Of a stretch of 64,000 bases of DNA, positions 17,893 through 28,222 are shown in pieces. The stretch is from Anaerolineaceae bacterium UBA6133. GTDB lineage: Bacteria > Chloroflexota > Anaerolineae > Anaerolineales > Anaerolineaceae. The first letter of the stretch is position 1. Each line of letters begins with the position of its first letter. The DNA lies in assembly GCA_002435825.1 (NCBI GenBank), contig DIVL01000066.1, positions 1-64,000 on the forward strand, in the 5' to 3' direction. Under the pieces are notes generated by a model that was not told where the DNA came from, did no database searches, and was given only the letters and a program-made list of their open reading frames with translations. The position numbers and the translations under genes were made by a program.

Positions 17893-19881
17893 ATGAAAAT
17901 AAAAAACCTTTACACTTGTGTTGTTCTGATAACTCTCTTGCTTTCCGCCTGTATCCCGATGCAGGCTCCCAATCCAACGCCTGATCCTACCCCAACATTG
18001 GAGTCATCAGTTGAAACTGGTGAAAAGACGGTAACAAAATTCCTGACTTATCGGGCACCTGGAATTTCCTTTTATTCCTTCGAAATCGATTATGATCCTG
18101 AAGTATGGCAGGAACAAAAGGTGGAAGGCAGTACCTTTCGATACCTTGAATCTGTTCAACTACCCGGGTGTGTTTTTCACGATTTATTAGGAAGTGGCAA
18201 TGGACCTTATGGAGAAGAGTTCCATTTTACGCTGGATGAAAGGGAGTTTTCCTATTATCTGAATACACCTAATGAATATCCGGTAGAAAAATCACCTCAA
18301 TCTATCCTGATTTACTATAAAGACCCAGATCAAGATACTTCAATTCGTTGGGGATTTCAAGTTTTTTCTGATTATCAGACAGTTGACCAATGCCTTGATC
18401 TCGTGAAAGATCTTCTCAGCAATCTTACAACCGATCCTACAACCAACTACCCAACCCCCGGTGAGGTCAACGGACCAGAGGTTGTCCAGTTGGGTGATCT
18501 GACCATGGAAATCTATGAACGTATATTGAAGGCTCCTAACGATGATGGAAGTTTTAGCACCACCGCCGGACCTTCCAGCGAGATCCTCAAAACCCGTCGA
18601 CCATTAAGGGACATTTTTTCACAATCGTTCTCACCCCCACCCCTTGACGGACGTCAACTAACTTATCAAAAAACGTATATGCAAAACCAAGGCGGTGATG
18701 GGATAGCCGCTTCTTTCGAGAACGTTACCATTACCTTCAAGCTTGCGGACGAGGAAGTGCTGTCAGTCAATTGCGGCGTGGGTGGCCCAGTAAGCAACCT
18801 GCGCGGTATGTGGGTAATCGGCGGGGATTGGTACGCTGAATTGGCACATGGCGAACTTGAAACTGATGGTAACGGCGTCAAAGTCATAACCCGGGGAGAA
18901 ATTTTCGTGAACGGGGTCTCGCTCAATGAGCAGTATGGGTACGACGAAACTTTTGGTTTCCAGCCCCTGGACGACAAGCCCTTTTACTTTTTTAGTAAAG
19001 ACGGTCAGATCAGCATAAACTACGCCGGGGAATCACACGACCTTGGTTTTGACAGCGTTTCACATTACGCCTGTTGCAGTGCCGGGGCTTTCAACCCCAA
19101 GGCATATCTGACCATGGTCACTTTCTTTGCCCAGAAAAATGGTAGAGATTACTATGTTGAATTGGGGCTTTTTTCTGCATATGACACAATTGTGATGGAC
19201 CTTTCTGGCGCGGGGCTTACAGTGGAAGCTTATTGGTTGGAAGATGGCTCCTGGCCGGACGACGAGCATATTCAATCCCGACCGACCGGCTCTTTGCCCG
19301 GATGGGTGATGAAGCGCCATGAATCTGAACGCAAGGATTTGGTTCATTACGAGGAAGCACCGCTATTCCAGGGAAAAGTGCTGACCGCGAAGACGAACAT
19401 CGATTCTATAACAGACGCGACTGTGGAGGTTAGGCTTGATGACGAAGTCATCCTGAACGTTCCCGCTGGAGATCTGACCCATTCAGCTGGTATGGATGCA
19501 GTTTTTGGGGTTTGGGTGCATGGGGACCACTGGTATATGGAGATGGCGCATGTCGAATATGAAACTGATGGAAACATCACCAAAGGCACAACCCTGGATG
19601 AGATATTCAGAAGCGGGGAATCGCTAAGCCAGGTATATGGTTACGAGGAGACCTTTGGCTTCCAGATATTAGCCGGAGAGCCATTCTATTTCTTCAAAAA
19701 AGGTGATGAGGTTGGATTGAACTATGCCGGCGAGGAAGTGATGCTCGGGTTTGATGAGGTCGCATACCACAATTGCTGCGGTTTTAGCCTCTACAACCCA
19801 AAGCATTACGAGAATATGGTCGCCTTCTTCGCCAGCCGTGAGGGTAAGCGCTATTACGTCGAGGCGAGTGTGTTTGAGTAG
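17893..19881 (+). CDS. Large lipoprotein with internally duplicated domain
   Basis: A 662-residue predicted lipoprotein (signal peptide VVLITLLLSAC with lipobox LSAC, then a Pro/Thr linker). The C-terminal two thirds hold a duplicated unit of about 190 residues: GDWYAELAHGELETDGNGVK in copy one matches GDHWYMEMAHVEYETDGN in copy two; YGYDETFGFQPL matches YGYEETFGFQIL; FNPKAYLTMVTFFAQ matches YNPKHYENMVAFFAS. The unit has a conserved Cys-Cys pair (ACCSAG; NCCGFS), possibly metal or disulfide. No family is recognised. AAGGAAG lies upstream of the ATG. Confidence 0.75.
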   Translation: MKIKNLYTCVVLITLLLSACIPMQAPNPTPDPTPTLESSVETGEKTVTKFLTYRAPGISFYSFEIDYDPEVWQEQKVEGSTFRYLESVQLPGCVFHDLLGSGNGPYGEEFHFTLDEREFSYYLNTPNEYPVEKSPQSILIYYKDPDQDTSIRWGFQVFSDYQTVDQCLDLVKDLLSNLTTDPTTNYPTPGEVNGPEVVQLGDLTMEIYERILKAPNDDGSFSTTAGPSSEILKTRRPLRDIFSQSFSPPPLDGRQLTYQKTYMQNQGGDGIAASFENVTITFKLADEEVLSVNCGVGGPVSNLRGMWVIGGDWYAELAHGELETDGNGVKVITRGEIFVNGVSLNEQYGYDETFGFQPLDDKPFYFFSKDGQISINYAGESHDLGFDSVSHYACCSAGAFNPKAYLTMVTFFAQKNGRDYYVELGLFSAYDTIVMDLSGAGLTVEAYWLEDGSWPDDEHIQSRPTGSLPGWVMKRHESERKDLVHYEEAPLFQGKVLTAKTNIDSITDATVEVRLDDEVILNVPAGDLTHSAGMDAVFGVWVHGDHWYMEMAHVEYETDGNITKGTTLDEIFRSGESLSQVYGYEETFGFQILAGEPFYFFKKGDEVGLNYAGEEVMLGFDEVAYHNCCGFSLYNPKHYENMVAFFASREGKRYYVEASVFE

Positions 19882-19980
19882 AGAAAGAACGTGACCCCAA
19901 AAGTCTCTCACGATTTGCCCCAAATATCTCTTTCAGCTCGCAAAGGTCTCCTGACCGAGCACGAAACTTTTTGTAAATTC

Positions 19981-20008
19981 AAAGGCGCTCTCAACTGAGA
20001 ACGCCTTT
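19981..20008. terminator. Convergent terminator hairpin
   Basis: AAAGGCG(C)TCTCA-AC-TGAGA(A)CGCCTTT forms a stem with one mismatch between the convergent lipoprotein and pepF genes. Both strands follow with T-rich sequence (TTTGTCAATTT on the + strand). Confidence 0.6.
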
Positions 20009-20027
20009 GTCAATTTCAAAAATAGAA

Positions 20028-21803
20028 CTACAAGCTCTCCAGCTTTTCGACCATACCTTCAATCGCGTCAAAGCCGCCTTGCCAGAATGCAGCCTTGGTG
20101 ACATCCATGCCAGATTCTGCCAGCAGAGAAATCGGCGCCAAAGAACCACCGGCGGAAAGGATGCGCATGTACTTGGGCTTGAAGCCTTCGCCTTCCTCTT
20201 TATAACGTTTGTAGAGCGCAAAGACAAGCAACTGACCAAAGGCATAGGCATACACATAAAATGGCGTGCCGTAAATATGCGGGATGGAGACCCATTCGTA
20301 CTTGAACTCGTCCGAAACCTCGACCGCGTCGCCAAATTCTTCCTTCAGATTCGCCAGGTAGGCTTCGTTCAGCTCATCCACAGAAGCGTTATTGGCAATC
20401 ATGTCGTGCGCTTCACGTTCAAACAGGGCAAAGTAGATCTGTCGAATAATCGTCGCGAAAGCATCATCGAGCTGACCGAACAGAATATCCTGCTTGACTC
20501 CTTCGTCACTTTCCTGCTCGAGCATCAGATCCGTGAGAGTCATCTCGCCAAAGGTCGAAGCGGTCTCTGCCAGGGGCAGGCAGGCGTGCTGGGTGAAAAG
20601 AGAGTGCTCCTCTGCCATCATCGAGTGCACAGCATGCCCCAATTCGTGTGCCATCGTGGAAACGTCGTCTGATTTACCCTGGTAATTGAGCAACACCCAA
20701 GGGGTCAGATCCGGTCCGAGAGTGGAGCAGAATGCGCCGCCCATTTTGCCCTTGCGCACTTCGCTGTCCACATGACCCTGGTCGAACACCCGTTTTGCCA
20801 ACCGGGTAAACTTGGAATCGAAACGGTCGAAGGCTTCAAAAGTCAGATCGGCGGCTTCCTGGAAGGAGTAGCGCTTATCGGACTCAGCTAGAGGGGCATA
20901 AACGTCGTAGCGGCGCAGTTTTTCCATGCCAAGCTTTTGGGCTTTGAGGCGGAAGTAGCGGTGGAATATGCCAATATTTTTGCGTGCCACCTCGAGCAGG
21001 GTATCAATCACCTCGTCAGGCAGGTCATTGATGGTGTTGCGCACAGAAATTGGGCTGGCGAATCCGCGCAGAGTCACGTTTTCGTTTTTCCAGTCGCGCA
21101 CGATGTTCTGGTAGATCTGCCCCAGTATGGGCGCGTCCTCACCATAGACGCGGTAAAGCTCCTGGTATGCCCTGGCGCGCAGGTCCGGGTCGGCTGTGCG
21201 CACCAGCGCCATCAGCTCACCGCGGGTCAATTCTTTCGTCTCGCCATTGACTTCAACTTTAAAGACATAGCGGTTAGTGATTGAATCGTAAAGCATGTCG
21301 TGGGCGGAACGACCAGTGACATTTTTGATATTGATGACTTTTTCTTCCGGCTCGCTGAGGGTGTAGGGCTTAAAGTTTCGCATCTGCTCCAGCCAGTAGC
21401 GGTAATCTCCACTGGCATCCAACAGGCGGGCAGCGTTTTCATCATCCAGCGCCTTCCACCACAAACTGAAAAACATAGTGCGGTTTTCTATTTCGGCTAA
21501 GAATTGCTGCACACGGGAGATGCCGATCTGGGCTTTTTGATCCTGAGTATTGGCAGCAAAACTGAGTGAAGAGAAACCGTAAAGTTTGTAGCCAAGCTTC
21601 TGGCTTTCTTCCCAACCACGGATAATTTCCAAAAAGCGTTCGGTGGAAATATCCGGGCTCAATTCGCCGCGATAGCTTTCAAATCGCTCTACGTTTTTAG
21701 TCAGGATTTGGTAAGTCTCATTGATTTTGGGGTCTTCATAACCTTCAAACAATTCTTTCAGACTCCAGGGAGATTGGGCATAAGTGGGGCTATTTTCGCT
21801 CAT
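20028..21803 (-). CDS. pepF: M3-family oligoendopeptidase F
   Basis: A 591-residue cytoplasmic zinc oligopeptidase. The HExxH site is MAHELGHAVH, and the downstream third ligand region (ETASTFGEMTLTDLML) is intact. N-terminal oligopeptidase F domain (about 110-180) and M3 catalytic domain (about 200-580) are complete. It would degrade short peptides inside the cell, consistent with a peptide-fermenting lifestyle. AAGGATCT lies about 7 nt before the ATG. Transcribed alone and convergent with the upstream-numbered lipoprotein gene. Confidence 0.92.
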   Translation of the reverse strand: MSENSPTYAQSPWSLKELFEGYEDPKINETYQILTKNVERFESYRGELSPDISTERFLEIIRGWEESQKLGYKLYGFSSLSFAANTQDQKAQIGISRVQQFLAEIENRTMFFSLWWKALDDENAARLLDASGDYRYWLEQMRNFKPYTLSEPEEKVINIKNVTGRSAHDMLYDSITNRYVFKVEVNGETKELTRGELMALVRTADPDLRARAYQELYRVYGEDAPILGQIYQNIVRDWKNENVTLRGFASPISVRNTINDLPDEVIDTLLEVARKNIGIFHRYFRLKAQKLGMEKLRRYDVYAPLAESDKRYSFQEAADLTFEAFDRFDSKFTRLAKRVFDQGHVDSEVRKGKMGGAFCSTLGPDLTPWVLLNYQGKSDDVSTMAHELGHAVHSMMAEEHSLFTQHACLPLAETASTFGEMTLTDLMLEQESDEGVKQDILFGQLDDAFATIIRQIYFALFEREAHDMIANNASVDELNEAYLANLKEEFGDAVEVSDEFKYEWVSIPHIYGTPFYVYAYAFGQLLVFALYKRYKEEGEGFKPKYMRILSAGGSLAPISLLAESGMDVTKAAFWQGGFDAIEGMVEKLESL

Positions 21804-21993
21804 AGAAGATCCTTTTTTTAATTTTTTTTATTCGCTCTATAATAATCGAAAAGACCCTCATTGCGCGACAATTGCGTACACACCTCGATTAACACCCCCT
21901 GCAATTCCACTAATGCATTGCAAACATAAACTTTGCCGGCTGGATATAAAAATGTAAGTGCGAATAATTTTAAGTAAAACAGTGAATGGGTGC

Positions 21994-23100
<1,107 letters not shown>

Positions 23101-23250
23101 TCAATTGTACTCGTGAGAGAGTCAATTTGTGCAAGAGGTGCTCATCCAAAGATTACTTCTAATTTCGAACGCTCCGCGGTAGATAACGACTAAAGTTAGC
23201 TGTCTCTCGAGATGTAAATTCCAGACCTCCTACTTAATGGCAAATGGACA

Positions 23251-24465
23251 TTAATAAGTGCGATTCATATCCAATAACCAGTCCAGTAAATAGACCTGAT
23301 GGACCCCACCATGATTGGCAGAAGCGGGTATATCGTCAAGCGTCAAAAGCACACGAGGAAAGTTATCAGGGATTCCACTAAAAGCCTCTAATTCTCGCTT
23401 CAGCGTTTCTTCCGACAGGACCGTAGTTGCCACCTGGTAGTAAGTCAATTGGTTTTTATCGCTGGCAACAAAATCCACCTCTCTATCACCGACTTTTCCA
23501 ACATTTACCCTGAAATTTCTACGAAGAAGTTCCAGGTAAACAATATTTTCAATCTGGTGCCCCAAATCTGGAGAAGCGGGAGGTAGCAAATAATTCCTCA
23601 AGCCAGTATCAACGATGTAGTATTTTGACAGAGTCTTCAAAAGATTGCGACCCTTAATGTCAAAACGATCTGCTTTATAGAAAATAAAGCTTTCTGTCAG
23701 GGCTTTAAGATACTTGTCTACTGTGTTAACAGATACTTTTCGTCCGGAAGCGTTGATACTGTCGGAGATTCTTTTTGCCGAAATCGGGCTGCCGATACTG
23801 CTACTTAAAAACCTGACAATGTCTTCCAATAGCGTAATATCTGCAATTCCCTCGCGAGAAGCCACGTCTTTGAGCAGTATCGTGCTGTAAATTCCTTCAA
23901 TATAGGTTCTGAAGGTGGACTCTGATTCTTCAAGCTGGGTTAAAAACGGGAATGAACCAAAATGCAGATATCGATTGAATTGCTCGCGCACAGGCTCGGA
24001 TGCTGCACCAGAAGTCGCAAATTCTTTAAAGGACAAAGGCAGCATTTCAATCAGAACATATCTACCAGAAAGCAACGTTGCCAACTCCCCGGAAAGCAGA
24101 TTAGCATTGGAACCCGTGATGTAAAGATCTACGTTTTCTTTAATGTATAGGCTGTCAACAGCTTTTTCGAAATTCAGACATTGCTGAACTTCATCCAAAA
24201 ATACGTATGTCATCCCCGATTCTATTAACCTTTTTGCAATATAGTTATGAAGCTCTCGATAATCGAGGAGGCTTTCAAATGCCAAGTCTTCCAGGTTGAT
24301 GTAGATTATTTGCTCCCGTTTTACCCCTTCAGTCAGAAGAAGGTCGATATACTGCTGGAATAAGGTCGACTTTCCACAACGCCTTACGCCAGTGACTACC
24401 TTGATCACTTGCTTGTCACGCCAGCCTTGCAATGTCTTTAGATAGATTGTGCGTTCAATCATCAT
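23251..24465 (-). CDS. AAA ATPase, DUF4143 family
   Basis: A 404-residue protein: N-terminal AAA_14 domain with P-loop GVRRCGKSTLFQQY and Walker B MTYVFLDEVQQC, followed by a DUF4143 domain (about 195-370) that is a PD-(D/E)xK nuclease-like fold (KVGDREVDFVASDKNQLTYY carries the E-D pattern). These ATPases are common, often horizontally transferred, and of uncertain function. The gene is AT-rich compared with its neighbours. AGGAG at the correct distance precedes two consecutive ATGs; the perfect upstream promoter implies strong or tightly regulated transcription. Confidence 0.85.
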   Translation of the reverse strand: MMIERTIYLKTLQGWRDKQVIKVVTGVRRCGKSTLFQQYIDLLLTEGVKREQIIYINLEDLAFESLLDYRELHNYIAKRLIESGMTYVFLDEVQQCLNFEKAVDSLYIKENVDLYITGSNANLLSGELATLLSGRYVLIEMLPLSFKEFATSGAASEPVREQFNRYLHFGSFPFLTQLEESESTFRTYIEGIYSTILLKDVASREGIADITLLEDIVRFLSSSIGSPISAKRISDSINASGRKVSVNTVDKYLKALTESFIFYKADRFDIKGRNLLKTLSKYYIVDTGLRNYLLPPASPDLGHQIENIVYLELLRRNFRVNVGKVGDREVDFVASDKNQLTYYQVATTVLSEETLKRELEAFSGIPDNFPRVLLTLDDIPASANHGGVHQVYLLDWLLDMNRTY

Positions 24466-24478
24466 TCACCTCTCCTAT

Positions 24479-24507
24479 ATTATACAGATCGCAAATAATT
24501 TTGTCAA
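24479..24507 (-). promoter_or_regulatory. Perfect consensus promoter of the DUF4143 ATPase gene
   Basis: On the minus strand TTGACA (24507-24502), exactly 17 bp, then TATAAT (24484-24479). Both hexamers match consensus completely. The ribosome-binding site begins about 3 nt downstream of the -10, so the leader is very short. The -35 lies in a partial copy of the TGTCAAT palindrome. Confidence 0.85.
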
Positions 24508-24540
24508 TATTTTGATATATATCCTGATTTTTCAGAGTTT

Positions 24541-24556
24541 TGTCAATACATTGACA
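24541..24556. promoter_or_regulatory. Operator-like palindrome TGTCAAT-AC-ATTGACA
   Basis: A perfect 16-bp palindrome between the divergent ATPase and thioesterase genes. A second, imperfect copy starts at 24501 (TGTCAAT then TTTTGATA), and both copies sit in the direct repeat TTTTGTCAATA (24499-24509 and 24538-24548), 39 bp apart. This is the arrangement of a two-site operator. Confidence 0.55.
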
Positions 24557-24615
24557 TTGTTTGAATTAAGGAAGATTGAACAAGGATTTGTTTCGCCATT
24601 CTAAGTGGTATTGTT

Positions 24616-24621
24616 TATAAT
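24616..24621 (+). promoter_or_regulatory. Candidate -10 of the thioesterase gene
   Basis: TATAAT 20 bp before the ATG; the -35 region is poor. Confidence 0.4.
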
Positions 24622-24641
24622 CCCCTTCAGGAGTACAAACC

Positions 24642-25097
24642 ATGACCTCTCTCACACCCGCATACCCCAAAGACTTCAGCTATTATTATCCGATCCACGT
24701 GCGTTACGCCGACCTGGACACGCTGCTGCACGTAAATAACGTTGCCATCATGGAATATGTCGAAACCGCCCGCACCGGCTACTATCGCGCCACAGGAATC
24801 TGGGACGGCACAATGTCCGGCGGGTTTGGCATGGTTGTCGCTTCAGTGCACATCGATTACCTGGTTTCCATCCAGTTTGATGATGAGGTTCGCGTTGGCG
24901 TCCGCACTGCTCACGTTGGCGGAAAGAGCTTGCGTTTTCAGTTTCAAGTGGAAAGCGCTGACGGTGAGACTGCTTTCGCCCGCGGAGAAGCGGTGATGGT
25001 TGCTTTCAACCACGCTGAAAACAAATCTCGCCGTGTCCCACAGGATTGGCGCCAAAAGTTAGCCGCGTTTGAACAGAACGAGGAGTTCCTGGTATAA
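24642..25097 (+). CDS. Acyl-CoA thioesterase (4-hydroxybenzoyl-CoA thioesterase family)
   Basis: A 151-residue hotdog-fold protein. YPIHVRYADLDTLLHVNNVA carries the catalytic Asp of the 4HBT family (D in ADLDTLLHVNN), and VASVHIDYLVSIQFDDEVRV is the second signature. It hydrolyses an acyl-CoA thioester; the chain length cannot be read from sequence. AGGAG lies 8 nt upstream of the ATG. It is divergent from the DUF4143 ATPase and 226 bp upstream of the M42 peptidase gene. Confidence 0.88.
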   Translation: MTSLTPAYPKDFSYYYPIHVRYADLDTLLHVNNVAIMEYVETARTGYYRATGIWDGTMSGGFGMVVASVHIDYLVSIQFDDEVRVGVRTAHVGGKSLRFQFQVESADGETAFARGEAVMVAFNHAENKSRRVPQDWRQKLAAFEQNEEFLV

Positions 25098-25323
25098 AAC
25101 CAACCAACACCCCAAACAATAGCCACTCCTTGCGTTTATCGGATGGTGATCAAACCAAGATTCCACCACAACGAAAAATATGTGCTAGGGATCTCCCAAG
25201 CAGAGTTATCACCACCTTCGCGGAGGTAGTGGTATCCTTTTCAAATAGAAACGTATGTACAGCCAGTCCTACAGCAAATGCGCAAAAACTGGCAATTCTT
25301 AAGCACGACCAGGAGTTAGAAAC

Positions 25324-26394
25324 ATGAACCAGGAACAAAAACTCTCTTTACCCACCATCGACACGCCTTACATGATCGACTTTCTGACCAAACTGCTCAA
25401 CACCCCCAGCCCAACCGGCTTTTCGAGCCAGGCAATCGCGCTGCTGGAAGAAGAACTGGCCGCCTTCCCGGAAGTCCGCACCGAATGGACGCGCAAAGGC
25501 TCGCTGCTCGCATTCCTGCCGGGGGAAAATGGTCCCGATGCCCCGACTACGCGCGGGCTGACCGCCCACGTGGACACCCTCGGAGGGATGGTGCGCGAGA
25601 TCAAAGCCAGCGGCAGGCTCGAGTTGACCAGCGTGGGCGGCTTCGCCTGGGGGAGCGTGGAGGGAGAAAATTGCCTGGTTCACACCCGCGAAAATGGCAC
25701 TGTGCGCGGAAGCCTCCTGCCGCACAAAGCCTCGGTTCACGTTTACGATACCGTGCGTGACGACAAACGCGATGCCGCCAGCATGGAAGTGCGCCTCGAC
25801 GCGCGCGTTTCGAACGCCGCAGAAGTACGCGCGCTCGGCGTCGAAGTGGGCGATTTTGTCTCTTTTGATCCACGGGTGGAAGTTATCGACGGGTTCGTCA
25901 AATCGCGCCACCTGGACGACAAAGCTTCCGTTGCTAACCTGCTGAGCGCCATTAAAACCCTGCACGATCACGACCTGAAGCCTCGCGAAAGCACCTGTTT
26001 CCTCTTCAGTAATTTTGAAGAGGTCGGGATTGGAGGAAGCAGCGACTTCCCCGCAAGCCTGGAAGAACTGGTGGCGGTGGACATGGCTGCCATTGGCGAT
26101 GGGCAGGCTTCGGATGAAACTCACACCAGCATTTGCATTAAAGACGCCAGTGGACCTTATCACCACGAGCTTTCCAACAAACTGCGCGACCTGGCAGCGG
26201 CGTATGACATCCCGGTGAAGGTGGATATTTACCTGCATTACAGCTCGGATGCCAAGGCATACTGGCGCGCCGGAGGGCATGCCGCCGTGGCGCTGATCGG
26301 TCCGGGCGTGGACAGTTCCCACCACTACGAGCGCACCCACACGGACGCCCTGGTGGATACCACCAGGTGGATTTTGGCTTATCTGCTGTCGTAA
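25324..26394 (+). CDS. M42-family metallo-aminopeptidase
   Basis: A 356-residue cytoplasmic peptidase of the M42 (FrvX/glutamyl aminopeptidase, tetrahedral TET) family. The di-metal site is visible as TAHVDTLGGMV (His/Asp), HLDDKASVANL (bridging Asp), FSNFEEVGIGGSS (catalytic Glu and metal Glu), VAVDMAAIGDG (Asp) and SSHHYERTH (His). It would complete peptide breakdown. AGGAG lies about 9 nt before the ATG. Transcribed alone; the next 640 bp are non-coding repeats. Confidence 0.92.
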   Translation: MNQEQKLSLPTIDTPYMIDFLTKLLNTPSPTGFSSQAIALLEEELAAFPEVRTEWTRKGSLLAFLPGENGPDAPTTRGLTAHVDTLGGMVREIKASGRLELTSVGGFAWGSVEGENCLVHTRENGTVRGSLLPHKASVHVYDTVRDDKRDAASMEVRLDARVSNAAEVRALGVEVGDFVSFDPRVEVIDGFVKSRHLDDKASVANLLSAIKTLHDHDLKPRESTCFLFSNFEEVGIGGSSDFPASLEELVAVDMAAIGDGQASDETHTSICIKDASGPYHHELSNKLRDLAAAYDIPVKVDIYLHYSSDAKAYWRAGGHAAVALIGPGVDSSHHYERTHTDALVDTTRWILAYLLS

Positions 26395-26493
26395 TATCGG
26401 GTGTCAGGGGTTATCCGCGAGTAATAAATGCCCAATTCTCGAGGGTTTCCCTTCGCGCAGCCAGGAAACCCTTGAAGCAAAGTGGAGTTTCAT

Positions 26494-26633
26494 TCGTAGG
26501 TCGGAATGCGCCTAACTTGCGCACTCCGTCGAAGATGTGGGTGTCGGAGTGAGCCCGCGCAAGTTTCATAGAATATCAAGGTAACGGAACGGTCTCATTA
26601 CACAGCTACGCTGGTACTCCGTCCGACCTACGA
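26494..26633. repeat. MITE-like foldback repeat, family A
   Basis: Perfect 12-bp terminal inverted repeats TCGTAGGTCGGA (26494-26505) and TCCGACCTACGA (26622-26633). The interior shares AATGCGCC, GCGCACTCCG and GTCGGAGTGAGCC with the element at 52256-52414. No open reading frame, so non-autonomous. Confidence 0.75.
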
Positions 26634-26658
26634 GGCTGGTCCAAATGTGATGTTGTTC

Positions 26659-26872
26659 GTAGGGTGGATCATCGTGCTCGAAGAGTATGGCGTCACAAAG
26701 CATATGCATGAACACACCAAGTTATAGCCTACCCACCGCAGCACAACGGAAACGATTAATCAATGCTTAACGTTAGGAAGATTGCTGTTTTTGGTGGGTT
26801 GGCTATTTGGATGCCAAGACAGAACAAGATACTCTCACGCCATACTCTGCGAGCACGATGACCGCACCCTAC
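26659..26872. repeat. Long foldback repeat, family B
   Basis: About 35-bp terminal inverted repeats with a few mismatches: GTAGGGTG at 26659 pairs with CACCCTAC at 26865-26872, and ATCGTGCTCG (26671-26680) with CGAGCACGAT (26850-26859). A nested pair, TAGCCTACCCACC and GGTGGGTTGGCTA, lies inside. No coding potential. Confidence 0.7.
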
Positions 26873-26916
26873 AAAGAGATTGTGCTTAGTTGTAAAAGAT
26901 TGCCCCGTAGGGCAAA

Positions 26917-26965
26917 ATTGGAAGCACTGTGCACATCCTCACTCAGAATCTTTGGGTGCTTCCAA
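26917..26965. repeat. Short inverted repeat
   Basis: TTGGAAGCAC (26917-26926) and GTGCTTCCAA (26956-26965), a perfect 10-bp pair. Together with the two elements before it, this fills most of the 638-bp gap 26395-27032, where I see no gene. Confidence 0.55.
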
Positions 26966-27032
26966 TCCGCCGTGTGCAGTTAAAAAGAGTGTTGACTGCG
27001 GTGGTAGAGTTCAAGCAAATTAAGAAAAGGGC

Positions 27033-27665
27033 TTAAAGTTTGACTTCCGTGCGGCCAGTCAGTTTGTTTTGCACCCAGCAGACCACCTGGTCCACATGCT
27101 GCGGGCTGGAGACCAGATCCAGGTTATCGGTATTGATGATCAGCACCGGGCACTGGTCGAAGGCGTTCATCCAATCTTCATAAAGTTGATTCAAGCGGGT
27201 CAGGTATTCCCTGGAAATACCGGCTTCATAATCCCGCCCGCGTTTAGCAATACGCTGTTGCAAGGTATCCACAGAGGCGCGCAAATACACCATCAGGTTT
27301 GGCGGAGGAAGCAGCGCAGCAAGAATGTGATAAAGATCCTGGTAGACGGAATAGTCCCGCTGACTAAGGTCGCCCTGCAAATAGAGGTTGTGCGCGAAAA
27401 TTTCAGCATCTTCATAAACGCTGCGGTCCTGCACAACGGACCCCTCTGCCAGCAGCAATTGTTTGTGAATTTTGAGTCTTTGAGTTAGAAAATACACCTG
27501 GGAATGATAAGACCAGCGTTCCATATCCTCATAAAAGTCTGCCAGGTAGGGATTCTCCTGATGGGGTTCATAAAACGGCGTAAAACCCAATCGCTGACTG
27601 AGGATCTCTACGAGTGTGGTCTTGCCTGAGCCGATGTTTCCTGCAATCACGATAAATTTTTCCAT
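27033..27665 (-). CDS. Deoxynucleoside kinase (copy 1)
   Basis: A 210-residue deoxyadenosine/deoxyguanosine-kinase-family enzyme. P-loop GNIGSGKTTL, substrate-site EPHQENPYL and DRSVYEDAEIFA (the DRS motif) are intact, as is the LID region (RGRDYEAGISREYLTRLN). It phosphorylates deoxynucleosides to monophosphates for salvage. GAGGAG lies 6 nt upstream of the ATG. A diverged paralogue with a different substrate loop is at 41.1-41.7 kb. Confidence 0.9.
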   Translation of the reverse strand: MEKFIVIAGNIGSGKTTLVEILSQRLGFTPFYEPHQENPYLADFYEDMERWSYHSQVYFLTQRLKIHKQLLLAEGSVVQDRSVYEDAEIFAHNLYLQGDLSQRDYSVYQDLYHILAALLPPPNLMVYLRASVDTLQQRIAKRGRDYEAGISREYLTRLNQLYEDWMNAFDQCPVLIINTDNLDLVSSPQHVDQVVCWVQNKLTGRTEVKL

Positions 27666-27872
27666 GCAATCTCCTCAACGCTTCCCTTTTTTGGTCAACT
27701 TTTGGTGAGTTATTCATTCTCCGAAAGCAGCTTCAGAACTAATTATAAACAAGTGTGTTTTAAATGATGAATCGCAAGCCCATTGTATAAAGCTATTGGT
27801 TGTAATTGTGATTGTATTGCTATATGATTCATTTTAATAACTATAACGTATCTATCTATAAAAGGAGCAAAA

Positions 27873-28127
27873 ATGTTTGAAGGATTAAATTGGTTATGGA
27901 CTATTGTTGTAGGCGGCGTGGCTGGTTGGCTTGCAGACCTGGTTGTTCCAGGTGTTAAAGTTGGCATCCTCGGTGCAATTATCGCTGGTATCCTGGGAGG
28001 TTTCCTGGGCGGCTGGCTGTTTGGCTTGCTCGGACTGGCAACGACCGGAATCATTGGAATCCTGATCGCTGCAGTGATCGGAGCTATCATCGTTCTGTTG
28101 GTCTATCGCGCTATCGCGAAAAAGTAA
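27873..28127 (+). CDS. GlsB/YeaQ/YmgE-family membrane protein
   Basis: An 84-residue protein of Gly/Ile/Ala-rich transmembrane segments: GVAGWLADLVVPG, GILGAIIAGILGGFLGGWLFG and GIIGILIAAVIGAIIVLLV. This is the transglycosylase-associated protein family linked to envelope stress; biochemical function is unknown. AGGAG lies 5 nt upstream of the ATG, and an intrinsic terminator follows 20 bp after the stop, so it is a single-gene unit. Confidence 0.88.
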   Translation: MFEGLNWLWTIVVGGVAGWLADLVVPGVKVGILGAIIAGILGGFLGGWLFGLLGLATTGIIGILIAAVIGAIIVLLVYRAIAKK

Positions 28128-28146
28128 ATATTCGTTCATATTAGTT

Positions 28147-28180
28147 CAGAAGCCGGCGCACGCCGGCTTCTGTGTTTTCT
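28147..28180 (+). terminator. Intrinsic terminator after the GlsB-family gene
   Basis: Perfect 12-bp stem CAGAAGCCGGCG / CGCCGGCTTCTG with a CA loop, followed by TGTTTTCT. Very stable. Confidence 0.85.
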
Positions 28181-28222
28181 GACTAATTGCGATCTTTCTG
28201 TCTTGCTTTGAACACAAATTTC

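Noticed and set aside
25348..26340. 330-codon open frame on the minus strand
   Set aside because: Antisense to the M42 peptidase; a GC-rich codon shadow.
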